Positions 9,133-17,135 of a stretch of DNA of 64,000 bases are shown piece by piece. The notes beneath the pieces were generated by a model, which was not told the DNA's origin, did no database searches, and worked only from the letters and a program-made list of their open reading frames with translations. A program made the translations under genes and the position numbers. This DNA comes from Skermanella sp. TT6 (lineage in GTDB: Bacteria; Pseudomonadota; Alphaproteobacteria; Azospirillales; Azospirillaceae), in assembly GCF_016653635.2 (NCBI RefSeq), contig NZ_CP067420.1:5854001-5918000 (forward strand). Direction: 5' to 3'. Position 1 is the stretch's first letter. Every line of letters begins with the position of its first letter.

Positions 9133-9894
9133 ATGAAGGTCAGGAATCATGCCGCCATCATCACCGGCGGCGGCTCGGGCATGGGGGCGGAGACGGCCCG
9201 GCGCCTCGCGGCGGAAGGGGCCAAGGTCGCCCTGTTCGACCTCAACGTCGATGCCGTCCAGGCGGTGGCCGACGAGATCGGCGGAATCGCGGTCCAATGC
9301 GACGTGTCCGACGCCGCCAGCACCGAGGCGGCCTTCGCCGCGGCGCGCGAGGCCCACGGCCCGGCCCGCATCGCGATCAGCTGCGCCGGCGTGGCGACGC
9401 CCGGCCGCATCGTCGGCCGCGAGGGGCCGCTCGACCTCGCCGCCTTCAAGCGGGTGGTGGACATCAACCTGGTCGGCACCTTCAACGTGATGCGGCTGGC
9501 CGCCTACGACATGAGCAAGCTCGACCCGCTGGAAACGTCGGAACGGGGCGTCATCATCAACACGGCCTCGGTCGCCGGGTTCGAGGGCCAGATCGGCCAG
9601 GCCGCCTACGGCTCGTCCAAGGGCGGCGTGATCGCGCTGGGCCTGCCGGCCGCGCGCGAGCTGGCGCGCTCCGGCATCCGGGTCATGACCATCGCGCCGG
9701 GCCTGATCGCCACGCCGATGCTGCTGACCATGCCGCAGGAGGTCCAGGACAGCCTCGCCGCCTCGGTGCCGTTCCCCAACCGCTTCGGCGACGCGGGCGA
9801 ATACGCCGACCTGGCGCTGCACATCATCGGCAACGTCATGCTGAACGGCGACGTCATCCGCCTGGACGGCGCCCTGCGCCTCGCGCCGAAGTAA
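9133..9894 (+). CDS. Short-chain dehydrogenase/reductase (3-hydroxyacyl-CoA dehydrogenase type-2-like)
   Basis: NAD(P)-dependent oxidoreductase of 253 residues. The cofactor-binding GGGSGMG is at residues 12-18, an acidic residue at the end of beta-2 (LFDLN) favours NAD, and the catalytic serine (NTASVAG) and YxxxK (AAYGSSKGG) are present. The overall sequence, including IAPGLIATPML and the end NGDVIRLDGALRLAPK, resembles HSD17B10/FadB2x enzymes of short-chain or branched acyl-CoA breakdown. The ATG at 9133 has GGAGG seven bases upstream. The specific substrate is an inference from family resemblance. Confidence 0.88.
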   Translation: MKVRNHAAIITGGGSGMGAETARRLAAEGAKVALFDLNVDAVQAVADEIGGIAVQCDVSDAASTEAAFAAAREAHGPARIAISCAGVATPGRIVGREGPLDLAAFKRVVDINLVGTFNVMRLAAYDMSKLDPLETSERGVIINTASVAGFEGQIGQAAYGSSKGGVIALGLPAARELARSGIRVMTIAPGLIATPMLLTMPQEVQDSLAASVPFPNRFGDAGEYADLALHIIGNVMLNGDVIRLDGALRLAPK

Positions 9895-9901
9895 ATCGGG
9901 C

Positions 9902-10780
9902 CTATCCCGCGGCGCGGGCCGCCTCGTAGGCCAGCAGGGCCTTCTTGCGGCACACGCCCCAGCGGTAATTGTGGACGACGCCCGACTTCAGGATCACCCG
10001 GTGGCACGGGATGATCAGGCTGATCGGGTTGCGTCCCACGGCGGCCCCGACGGCGCGCGGCGCCTCCGGCCGGCCGACCGCGCGGGCCAGGTCCTGGTAG
10101 CTGACGAACCGGCCGACGGGAATGCGCAGCAGCGCCTCCCAGACCTTGATCTGGAAATTGGTGCCGCGCAGCACCAGCGGGATCGCCTCTTCCGGCCCCT
10201 CGCTTGCCGCGGCACCGCCGCCGAAGACCCGGTCCGCGATCGCGGCGGTGGCGGCGGGGTCCTCGACCAGCCGGGACTCGCCCCATTCCTCCAGGAAGGT
10301 GGCGATCGCCCCCCGCTCGTCGCCGTCGATCACGAAGCTCAGCCAGCACAGCCCGCGCGGCGTGGCCGCCATCAGCGCGCGCCCGAACGGGCTGTCGTGC
10401 AGGCCCCAGCGGACCGTCAGGCTGGCGGCCCCGGCCTTGTAGTCGCCGGGGGTCATCGCCTCGCACGCGACGAACAGGTCGTGAAGGCGGCTGGGACCGG
10501 ACAGCCCGACCTCCAGCGCGGTGTCCAGCACGCTGCCGTCCGCGTCGAGCAGGCGCTTGGCATGGCCCAGCGTCACGAACTGGGCGAACCGCTTGGGGCT
10601 GATCCCGGCCCAGCGCTTGAACACGCGCTGGAAATGGAACGGGCTCATGTTCGCCGCCGCGGCCATGTCCTCCAGCGACGGCTGGTCCTGGTAGCCGTCC
10701 ACGATCCGGTCGATCGCGGCGGCGATGGCGGCGTAGTGGCTGCGAAGGTCCTGGTCTTCGGTCAGTTCGGCGGCGGTCAT
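9902..10780 (-). CDS. Ada-like protein: AraC-type HTH plus methylated-DNA-cysteine S-methyltransferase
   Basis: Protein of 292 residues combining an AraC-type helix-turn-helix (about residues 30-115, with NMSPFHFQRVFKRWAGISPKRF) and a C-terminal O6-methylguanine-DNA methyltransferase domain. The suicidal alkyl-acceptor cysteine is in IIPCHRVI. The N-terminal zinc domain that in E. coli Ada repairs phosphotriesters is absent, so the usual methylation switch is missing and the means of induction is unclear. The ATG at 10780 follows GGGGAGGATGAG. It is convergent with the SDR gene. Confidence 0.92.
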   Translation of the reverse strand: MTAAELTEDQDLRSHYAAIAAAIDRIVDGYQDQPSLEDMAAAANMSPFHFQRVFKRWAGISPKRFAQFVTLGHAKRLLDADGSVLDTALEVGLSGPSRLHDLFVACEAMTPGDYKAGAASLTVRWGLHDSPFGRALMAATPRGLCWLSFVIDGDERGAIATFLEEWGESRLVEDPAATAAIADRVFGGGAAASEGPEEAIPLVLRGTNFQIKVWEALLRIPVGRFVSYQDLARAVGRPEAPRAVGAAVGRNPISLIIPCHRVILKSGVVHNYRWGVCRKKALLAYEAARAAG

Positions 10781-10856
10781 CTCATCCTCCCCGGATTGAT
10801 GGACGGCATATGCCGCCGATTCCGGGGCCGGGCCAACCCGATTCTTGCGGTGCCGG

Positions 10857-11363
10857 TCAGGCGCCGGGATGGACGCGCCGGCACCGGCCCAGCGCCTCGT
10901 TCAGCGCCTTGGCGAAGTCCAGCCGCTCCTCCGGCGACAGGAAGGAGCCGACGGTCAGGGTCTGGCCGTGGCTGGTCAGCGTCACCTGACTCTCGTGCTC
11001 GGGCGGATCGTCCATGGTGACCCGCAGCCAATGGGGCTGGAAGGTCCAGGACCGGTCGTCGCCGGTCACGCCGACCCGATGGACCACCAGCTCGCGCTCG
11101 GTCAGGCGGACCGTCTCGTATATGCGGGCGCTGCGGTAGCTCCGGCGGAAAGCCCACCAGACCAGCAGGATGTCCAGCCCGAAGAAGCCGAAGACCGGCC
11201 AGGCGCCCTGGAGCCAGAAGAACCCGCCGACCGTCAGGCTGATCGCCGTGAAGGCCCCCATGAAGATCGCGAATCCCCGCCGCGACAGGCTCCTGTGCGG
11301 GTGCAGGATCGCGTCGAAGAAGATCCGCGGTTCCGCGGCATCGTCATGGGCAATGGCGGTCAT
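10857..11363 (-). CDS. DUF2244 domain-containing membrane protein
   Basis: Protein of 168 residues. ILHPHRSLSRRGFAIFM near the start, two adjacent transmembrane helices (about residues 30-70) and a C-terminal soluble part ending SFLSPEERLDFAKALNEAL match DUF2244, a family common in Alphaproteobacteria and without known function. It is divergent from the endonuclease III gene, with about 98 bp between start codons. Confidence 0.85.
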   Translation of the reverse strand: MTAIAHDDAAEPRIFFDAILHPHRSLSRRGFAIFMGAFTAISLTVGGFFWLQGAWPVFGFFGLDILLVWWAFRRSYRSARIYETVRLTERELVVHRVGVTGDDRSWTFQPHWLRVTMDDPPEHESQVTLTSHGQTLTVGSFLSPEERLDFAKALNEALGRCRRVHPGA

Positions 11364-11461
11364 GGAACTAGGATATGATGCGTCCGGGGAAATGGTAAAG
11401 ACCGATCGGTACGGATCGTCCGCCCTTGGCGCGGGGCGGAACCGGGAGATATCCTAGGACC

Positions 11462-12139
11462 ATGAAGCCAGCCGACATCGAAGAATTCTTCCGCCGTCTT
11501 GCCGCCGACAACCCGGCGCCCAAGACCGAATTGGAGTTCACCAACCCCTACACCCTGCTGGTCGCCGTGGTGCTGTCCGCCCAGGCGACCGACGTCGGCG
11601 TCAACAGGGCGACGGGCCCGCTGTTCCAGGTCGTCCAGACGCCGCGGCAGATGCTCGACCTGGGGGAGGAGAAGCTTCGCCACCACATCAGGACGATCGG
11701 CCTGTTCAACACCAAGGCCAGGAACGTCATGAAGCTGTCGGAGATCCTGGTCGCCCAGCACGGCGGCGAGGTGCCGCGCAAGCGGAAGGAGCTGGAAGCC
11801 CTGCCCGGCGTCGGCCGCAAGACCGCCAACGTGGTTCTGAACGTGGCGTTCGGCCAGACCACCATCGCGGTGGACACCCACATCTTCCGCGTCTCCAACC
11901 GCACCGGGCTGGCGCGCGGCAAGACACCGGAGGAGGTCGAGCGCAAGCTGGTGCGCTACGTGCCGGCCCGCTGGAAGCCCCACGCCCACCACTGGCTGAT
12001 CCTGCACGGCCGCTATATCTGCAAGGCCCGCAAGCCGGACTGCCCCGCCTGCGTCGTGCGCGACCTCTGCGCCTTTCCCGACAAGACCACCGAGCGCGAC
12101 ATGCTGGAGGATCCGCCCGTGCCGGTCAGCGCCGGCTGA
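11462..12139 (+). CDS. nth: Endonuclease III
   Basis: DNA glycosylase/AP lyase of base-excision repair that removes oxidised pyrimidines. The 225-residue protein has the helix-hairpin-helix LPGVGRKTANVV with its catalytic lysine, the catalytic aspartate in VDTHIFRV, and a C-terminal 4Fe-4S cluster with C-x6-C-x2-C-x5-C spacing (CKARKPDCPACVVRDLC). The ATG at 11462 is preceded by GGGAG at a somewhat long distance. Confidence 0.96.
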   Translation: MKPADIEEFFRRLAADNPAPKTELEFTNPYTLLVAVVLSAQATDVGVNRATGPLFQVVQTPRQMLDLGEEKLRHHIRTIGLFNTKARNVMKLSEILVAQHGGEVPRKRKELEALPGVGRKTANVVLNVAFGQTTIAVDTHIFRVSNRTGLARGKTPEEVERKLVRYVPARWKPHAHHWLILHGRYICKARKPDCPACVVRDLCAFPDKTTERDMLEDPPVPVSAG

Positions 12140-12270
12140 CCGGCAGGATCTTCCGGGCACCGGCAGCTTTTGCCGGGGAGGGGCGGCGTCCCAAAGCCCG
12201 CGGGGCGCGGGACGCGCCCCCTCCGCACTTGGCACGCCCCTTGCTGATAGTCCGGGCAGGAGGCCATGCC

Positions 12271-13188
12271 ATGTCCATCGATACCCTGACCGCCACCCGC
12301 GCGACGCCCCGGAACTGGGAGACCCCGGTCCCGAACGGAGTCGCCGAGAACGAGATGCCGGATACCGGGGAGGTCGAGATGTCCTTCTGGGACTTCGTCG
12401 ACATCGTCAATCCGCTCCAGCACATCCCGGTGGTCAACACGGTCTACCGCGAGCTGACCGGCGACACCATCAAGGGCGTGTCGCGGGTGATCGGCGGCGG
12501 CCTCTATGGCGGGATCGTCGGCCTGGTCGCCGGCGTCGGCAGCGCCATCATCGCCGAGACCACCGGCAAGGACCCGGGCGAGCACCTGATGGCCATGGTC
12601 ACCGGGTCCGGCGACGGGGAGCCGGCGGCCGAGGCGCCCCAGGTCGCGTCGGCGGAAACCCCCCGGCCCTCCGCCCCGCCTCCCGGCGAACCGGCTCCCG
12701 CCACGGCGGCGGCACCTCCCGCAACCCCGGCCGTCCCGGCCATCCCGCCGGCCATGGCGGAGGCGGCGCCGGCCGGGGAGATCCTGATCCCGGCCGCGGT
12801 GATGCCCAACCCGGTTCCCGCCTCCCGCCGGCCGGGCGAGTCCGACTCGAAGTTCTTCGCGGTGCCCAAGCGCGTCGAGGGCCTCCAGCCGAAATCGACG
12901 CCGCCGATCGCGACCGGGCCGGGCGCCAACCTGGAGAAGATGCCGGCCCATCGCGCCTCCGCCCAGCTTGCCGCAGCCCAGGCCGCGGAGAAGCCGGCAG
13001 CCGCGCCCGCTACTCCCGCCCCCTCCCAGACCTCTAGCTGGCCACCCGGCGGATCGGCCCAGATTCCGCCGGAACTGGTCGCCGACATGATGATGAACGC
13101 CTTGGACAAGTACCGCCAGGGCGCCCGCACCGGCACCGCCGCCGCACCAGCCGGCAACTCCCCCGGCGCGGCCCGCGGCAGCTATTGA
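12271..13188 (+). CDS. Hypothetical protein with short conserved N-terminal core and Pro/Ala-rich tail
   Basis: Protein of 305 residues, not recognised as any named family. Residues about 35-110 are ordered: SFWDFVDIVNPLQHIPVVNT, then a glycine-rich hydrophobic stretch (VIGGGLYGGIVGLVAGVGSA) that could insert in or lie on a membrane. The rest is rich in proline and alanine and probably disordered, apart from a short C-terminal piece (PPELVADMMMNALDKY). The ATG at 12271 has AGGAGG seven bases upstream. It stands alone. The core resembles small hypothetical proteins of Azospirillum-like genomes, but that is recollection and not a search. Confidence 0.75.
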   Translation: MSIDTLTATRATPRNWETPVPNGVAENEMPDTGEVEMSFWDFVDIVNPLQHIPVVNTVYRELTGDTIKGVSRVIGGGLYGGIVGLVAGVGSAIIAETTGKDPGEHLMAMVTGSGDGEPAAEAPQVASAETPRPSAPPPGEPAPATAAAPPATPAVPAIPPAMAEAAPAGEILIPAAVMPNPVPASRRPGESDSKFFAVPKRVEGLQPKSTPPIATGPGANLEKMPAHRASAQLAAAQAAEKPAAAPATPAPSQTSSWPPGGSAQIPPELVADMMMNALDKYRQGARTGTAAAPAGNSPGAARGSY

Positions 13189-13219
13189 TCGGATCGCCCG
13201 CGTCGGATAGGCAAGGGAC

Positions 13220-13726
13220 ATGGATATCGAGGTTTCACGGGACGGCGTCCTGACCTGGCCCGGCGGCAGCTTCCGCTGCGCGCTCGGCCGCGGCGGCATC
13301 AGCGCCGCCAAGCGCGAGGGCGACGGCGCCACGCCGGTCGGCAGCTTCGCCCTGCGCCGGGTGCTCTACCGCCCGGACCGGCTGGCCGCTCCCGAAACCG
13401 CGCTTCCCGTGGCGCCCATCGCTCCGGACGACGGCTGGTGCGACGACCCCGCAGATCCGGACTACAACCGCCCGGTCAAGCTCCCCTTCGCCCCCCGCCA
13501 CGAGGAGATGTGGCGGGCCGACGGCCTGTACGACGTCGTCGTGGTGATCGGGCACAACGACGACCCCGTCGTCCCCGGCGAGGGCAGCGCCGTCTTCATG
13601 CATGTGGCGAAGCCCGATTACGAGCCGACCGCCGGCTGCGTCGCCCTGGCGCTGCCCGACCTGCTGGCCCTCCTGCGCGACTGCCGCCCGGGCGACCGCC
13701 TGTCCGTCGCGGGCCCGGTCGCCTGA
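13220..13726 (+). CDS. L,D-transpeptidase (YkuD) family protein
   Basis: Protein of 168 residues that is almost entirely the YkuD catalytic domain. The catalytic motif is clear: the histidine in VFMHVAKPDYEPTAGCVAL and the nucleophilic cysteine in TAGCVAL. GDGATPVGSF near residue 35 is also typical of the family. No signal peptide is visible, as is common in short alphaproteobacterial YkuD proteins, so the site of action is uncertain. Family activity is 3-3 cross-linking of peptidoglycan or anchoring of proteins to it. Confidence 0.85.
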   Translation: MDIEVSRDGVLTWPGGSFRCALGRGGISAAKREGDGATPVGSFALRRVLYRPDRLAAPETALPVAPIAPDDGWCDDPADPDYNRPVKLPFAPRHEEMWRADGLYDVVVVIGHNDDPVVPGEGSAVFMHVAKPDYEPTAGCVALALPDLLALLRDCRPGDRLSVAGPVA

Positions 13727-13740
13727 TCCCGACCGAAGGC

Positions 13741-14050
13741 TGTCCGGCACGGCGAATGCTCATCAACCCCAAGCTGATGCTCAGAATACTTCATCTTCCC
13801 TTTATCGTCATGCCCGGACTTGATCCACGGCTGTCCGGCATGGAGATTGCTTACTCTGCGAAAGGATTAATCTTGGGCAGAAACACTCCGTTTTCGTCAT
13901 GGCCGGACTTGATCCGGCCATCGTTCGCGGGAAGCATCGAAGCCTCCGTGCCTTGAGATCCGCGGGTCAAGCCCGTGGATGACGAACCGGAAGAGAAAAC
14001 AATCGCTAGAAGCGTTCTCAGTGGTTGATGAGCAAGTGCCGTGCCGGACA
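13741..14050. repeat. Nested inverted-repeat spacer (28-bp arms)
   Basis: The 390-bp gene-free stretch 13727-14116 is filled by repeats. The left arm 13741-13768 and right arm 14023-14050 are inverted copies, 25 of 28 positions matching, with the mismatches only in the middle three bases. Further inside, 13809-13841 and 14044-14075 form another imperfect inverted pair around GGACTTGATCCA. The centre is the 94-bp palindromic element at 13893-13986. The repeat starts 15 bases after the YkuD stop codon. No open frame with coding character was seen here. Confidence 0.75.
13893..13986. repeat. REP-like palindromic element, copy 1 (complete)
   Basis: Begins TTCGTCAT and ends ATGACGAA, exact inverted termini. 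Just inside are GGCCGGACTTGATCCGGCC and CGGGTCAAGCCCG, each able to fold as a hairpin, separated by a variable middle. The same layout recurs at 20251-20340 and 26931-27022. This copy is the intact reference for the one interrupted by the intron. Confidence 0.8.
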
Positions 14051-14116
14051 CCCATGGATCAAGTCCAGCCATCCTATCGCAGGTTTGCGCAAGCGCCGAT
14101 CCCTGTCCCGTCCTCC

Positions 14117-14824
14117 CTACTCCTTCGCCGGCCGGGCGCCGAAGATCGCGGTGCCGACGCGGACATGGGTGGCGCCGAAGCGTACCGCCGTCCCGTAGTC
14201 GCCGCTCATGCCCATGCTGACCACGGGCAGGCCGTGGCGTTTCGCCAGGTCGGACAGCAGCGCGAAATGCAGGGCGGGCTCCTCGTCCGCCGGCGGGATG
14301 CACATCAGTCCGGCGACCGGCAGGCCGTATTCGGTCCGGCAGGTCTCCAGGAAGGCGCCGACCTCCTCCGGCGGGATGCCGGCCTTCTGCGGCTCCGCCC
14401 CCGTATTGACCTCGACGTAGCAGGCCGGCCGACGGCCCTGCTTCGCCATCTCCTCGGCCAGCGCCTTGGCCAGCTTCGGCCGGTCCACGGTCTGGATCAC
14501 GTCGAACAGGGCCACCGCCTCCTTCACCTTGTTGGTCTGGAGCGGGCCGATCAGGTGAAGCTCGATGTCCGGATAGCGTTCGCGCAGGCTCGGGAACTTG
14601 GCCTTCGCCTCCTGCACCCTGTTCTCGCCGAACACGCGCTGGCCGGCTTCCAGCGCCGCCTCCAGCTTCTCGACCGGCTGGACCTTGCCGACGGCGACCA
14701 GCGTGACGCCGGCGGGATCGCGCCCGGCCTCGCGGGCGGCCTCGGCGATGGCGCTGCGCACGGCCGCCAGATTGGCGGCGACGTCGGAACCGGACTCGGG
14801 CATGGGCGTATCGTTGGTCATCAT
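14117..14824 (-). CDS. YggS family pyridoxal-phosphate homeostasis protein
   Basis: PLP-binding protein of 235 residues, single-domain alanine-racemase-like barrel, normal length. The PLP lysine is in LVAVGKVQP; FGENRVQEA, HLIGPLQTNK, SMGMSGD and the closing VRVGTAIFGARP are hallmark motifs. Known members buffer cellular PLP and have no proven enzyme activity. Start at the first of two adjacent ATG codons (14824, 14821); the upstream site is weak. It is flanked by repeat-rich spacers on both sides. Confidence 0.93.
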   Translation of the reverse strand: MMTNDTPMPESGSDVAANLAAVRSAIAEAAREAGRDPAGVTLVAVGKVQPVEKLEAALEAGQRVFGENRVQEAKAKFPSLRERYPDIELHLIGPLQTNKVKEAVALFDVIQTVDRPKLAKALAEEMAKQGRRPACYVEVNTGAEPQKAGIPPEEVGAFLETCRTEYGLPVAGLMCIPPADEEPALHFALLSDLAKRHGLPVVSMGMSGDYGTAVRFGATHVRVGTAIFGARPAKE

Positions 14825-14909
14825 GATCCGTCTTGTCGCGCATCGGGCGGGAAACGGCAAGGCCCAACCCGGATGGCGGCCCCGGCTCCGCTGCCGCCGG
14901 AGATGCCGG

Positions 14910-15036
14910 GATCACGGATGAACGGGATGGGCACGGATACCATTTCCCCCTGGTGGATTCGTCCCCCGGACTGATATTCGATGGGCAAGAAAACGCATCC
15001 GTGCCTATCCGTGCCTATCCGTGTCCATCCGTGATC
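14910..15036. repeat. ATCCGTG-type repeat in imperfect inverted orientation
   Basis: Three near-tandem 10-bp units (ATCCGTGCCT, ATCCGTGCCT, ATCCGTGTCC) followed by ATCCGTGATCC occupy 14998-15036. The reverse complement of the same pattern (GGATCACGGATG and GGGCACGGATA) lies at 14910-14940. The two blocks can pair across about 57 bases. They fill most of the spacer between yggS and the cupin gene. Confidence 0.65.
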
Positions 15037-15110
15037 CTGCCGCCCCCGCGAACAAAGGCTTGACCGGATCTCGCCCCCGGGCCGGATCGGACCCGCCAGA
15101 GAGGGAGCCC

Positions 15111-16304
15111 ATGTCCGAGACGATCGCCAGCCTGGCCGACATCCTTCACCCGCTGACGCCGGAGGAGTTCTTCCGCGACTATCACGGCCGAAAGCCCCTC
15201 CACATTCCCGGTGCCGCCGGCAAGCTGGCCTCGGTCATGGACTGGCGCACGCTGTCGGGGCTGCTCGGCCAGTCCGGCCTGTGGTCGTCCAAGTCGCTCC
15301 AGCTCGTGCTCGACACCCGCATCCTCGACGCCCCGGACTATTGCCGGCCGGGCCTGGACCGGGAGGGGCGGGAAGCCATGATGGCCGACCTGGACAAGGT
15401 CGGCACCTGGCTGCGGCGCGGCGCTTCCCTGGTGTGCAACGATATCGACAGCCTGACCCCCGGCCTGAAGGCGGTCGCCAACGCGCTGGAGCAGGGCGTC
15501 GGCGGCAAGGCGCAGGCCAACCTCTATTGCTCGTGGCGGGCGCACCAGGCGTTCGGCAGCCATTTCGACACCCACGACGTCTATGCCCTGCATGTGGAGG
15601 GGCAGAAGACCTGGCGGATCTACCAGCGCCATTTCGAGGACCCGATCGCCCATCCCTTCTTCAAGACCTTGGGGCAGGAGTTCCACGACAAGCACAAGGG
15701 TCCCGTCAGCCTGGAGGTCACGCTGAAGCCGGGCGACGTGCTGTACCTGCCGCGCGGCTGGTACCACGACGCGCTGGCCTCGGCCGAGACCGCGATCCAC
15801 ATCGCCTTCGGCCTGACCTCGGTGATCGGGCTCGACCTGATCTCCATGCTGTTCGAGCGGGCGGTGCAGGACCCCGTGTTCCGCCGCACCGTGCCCCGGC
15901 CCGACGCGCCGGACGGCGCCATGGCCGAGCATCTGGCGGCGCTGGGCGCCCGGGTCGCGGAGTATGTGCGGGAGCCGGCCGTCGTCCAGCAGTTCGCCGC
16001 CTTCATGCGGGGCTACCACTACGACCGGGGCTCGCTCGACCTGCCCGGCGACGCCCTGGCGAAGCGCTGGCGCCGCCGCAACGCCAATCTCAAGGTGACC
16101 CGCGGCCCGGCCGGCTGGCAGCTGGGCGACGACCGCCGCGCCGTGCCGATCCCGCCGGGCGCCGAGGGGCCGGTATCCTGGGTCGTCGGCCGCGAGAGCT
16201 TCACCGAGACCGAACTGGCCCAGGCGCATCCCGGCCTGAACGAGAAGGCCCGGCGCCAGTTGCTGACCGACTTGTCCAACATGAAGGTGGTCGAAGTGGC
16301 GTGA
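15111..16304 (+). CDS. JmjC/cupin-domain oxygenase (ribosomal oxygenase RoxA-like)
   Basis: Predicted 2-oxoglutarate/Fe(II) dioxygenase of 397 residues. The JmjC metal-binding HxD is in GSHFDTHDVYALHVEGQKTW and the distal histidine in LPRGWYHDALAS. TPEEFFRDYHGRKPLHIPG at the N-terminus is the usual start of the RoxA/MINA53 group, and a C-terminal winged-helix-like tail follows. Known relatives hydroxylate an arginine of ribosomal protein L16; that role here is an inference. ATG at 15111 is preceded by a purine run AGAGAGGGAG; a longer in-frame start at 15021 lies inside repeat sequence and is not credible. Confidence 0.85.
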   Translation: MSETIASLADILHPLTPEEFFRDYHGRKPLHIPGAAGKLASVMDWRTLSGLLGQSGLWSSKSLQLVLDTRILDAPDYCRPGLDREGREAMMADLDKVGTWLRRGASLVCNDIDSLTPGLKAVANALEQGVGGKAQANLYCSWRAHQAFGSHFDTHDVYALHVEGQKTWRIYQRHFEDPIAHPFFKTLGQEFHDKHKGPVSLEVTLKPGDVLYLPRGWYHDALASAETAIHIAFGLTSVIGLDLISMLFERAVQDPVFRRTVPRPDAPDGAMAEHLAALGARVAEYVREPAVVQQFAAFMRGYHYDRGSLDLPGDALAKRWRRRNANLKVTRGPAGWQLGDDRRAVPIPPGAEGPVSWVVGRESFTETELAQAHPGLNEKARRQLLTDLSNMKVVEVA

Positions 16305-16418
16305 TCAGGGATCGGGGTCGATCTTCTTTTTCCTCCTTGCAGCGGTTTTGGAGTTGACTTGACGCAGCCACCGCATGAGAGTGACGTTCATACGATCGTT
16401 ATAACATGAGGATGCGGC

Positions 16419-16643
16419 ATGCTGACGCTCAAATTCACCCAGGTAGGCAATTCGATCGGCTTGGTCTTCCCGAAGGAAGCGACTTCCCGACTGAAAGTCG
16501 AGAAGGGCGACGTCGTCTATCTGACCGAGACGCCGGACGGCTACAAATTGACACCCTATAACCCCGAGTTCGAGGCACAGATGAATGCTGCCGAGAAAAT
16601 CATGAAAAAGCGGCGGAATGTCTTGCGTCAGCTCGCAAAATAA
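16419..16643 (+). CDS. AbrB/MazE/SpoVT-type antitoxin
   Basis: DNA-binding antitoxin of 74 residues. KFTQVGNSIGLVFPKEATSRL is a swapped-hairpin AbrB fold signature, with a charged C-terminal tail (AAEKIMKKRRNVLRQLAK) suited to binding the toxin. GAGG lies six bases before the ATG. The stop TAA directly abuts the toxin ATG, so the two are translationally coupled. Upstream, ACGATCGT (16392-16399) is a perfect 8-bp palindrome next to TATAAC and may be the autoregulatory site. Base composition is visibly less GC-rich than in neighbours, consistent with horizontal acquisition. Confidence 0.88.
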   Translation: MLTLKFTQVGNSIGLVFPKEATSRLKVEKGDVVYLTETPDGYKLTPYNPEFEAQMNAAEKIMKKRRNVLRQLAK

Positions 16644-17018
16644 ATGCAACGCATCTGGATTTCGCATGACGTTGTCATTGCCATTCACGAAGCGCAACTT
16701 GCGGAACACGGCGGCGCTTCGGGAATAAAAGATATTGCGTTTCTCGAATCAGCACTTGCCCACCCGCTCAACTTCGAGAATTACGGCGAACCGGACATTG
16801 CCGATCTTGCGGCCTCATATGCCTGCGGCGTCGCGGGGAATCATCCGTTCGTCGATGGAAACAAGCGAACGGCGTTCGTGGTGATGGAACTTTTCCTGGA
16901 GCTGAATGGCCAGGAATTGAAGGCCAGTGATGCGGCGTGTGTCGAAACCATGCTGAAGGTCGCGGCAGGAGAAATGGACCAGGAAGCCATGGCCGCTTGG
17001 ATAAGGGCGAACCTTTAG
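16644..17018 (+). CDS. doc: Doc-type (Fic fold) toxin, death-on-curing family
   Basis: Toxin of 124 residues, the normal size for Doc. The Fic active-site motif is HPFVDGNKRTAF at residues 67-78, with the catalytic H67 and the GNKR phosphate-binding end intact. Doc of phage P1 has ANKR here. Known Doc phosphorylates EF-Tu and halts translation. The antitoxin is an AbrB type and not the classical Phd. The start codon immediately follows the antitoxin stop. The motif is intact, so the toxin is probably functional. Confidence 0.9.
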   Translation: MQRIWISHDVVIAIHEAQLAEHGGASGIKDIAFLESALAHPLNFENYGEPDIADLAASYACGVAGNHPFVDGNKRTAFVVMELFLELNGQELKASDAACVETMLKVAAGEMDQEAMAAWIRANL

Positions 17019-17051
17019 GGCTGTCAGGTTCAAGACGACAGAGCCTGCCCA

Positions 17052-17085
17052 ACGAAAACGGGGCGGTGGTTCGCACCACCGCCCC
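17052..17085 (-). terminator. Intrinsic terminator of porin 1
   Basis: A perfect 11-bp stem (17060-17070 with 17075-17085) and loop TCGC. Reading the minus strand, the hairpin is followed by TTTTCGTT, giving the U-tract on the porin side. On the plus strand no U-run follows, so it terminates the minus-strand porin and not the doc operon. Confidence 0.85.
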
Positions 17086-17135
17086 GGTTCCGAAGCCTCC
17101 AGGAACTTCCCCTGCCCGCGAGGGCCGGGCGGTTC

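Noticed and set aside
17060-17085. Bidirectional terminator also serving the doc operon
   Set aside because: No T-run follows the hairpin on the plus strand.
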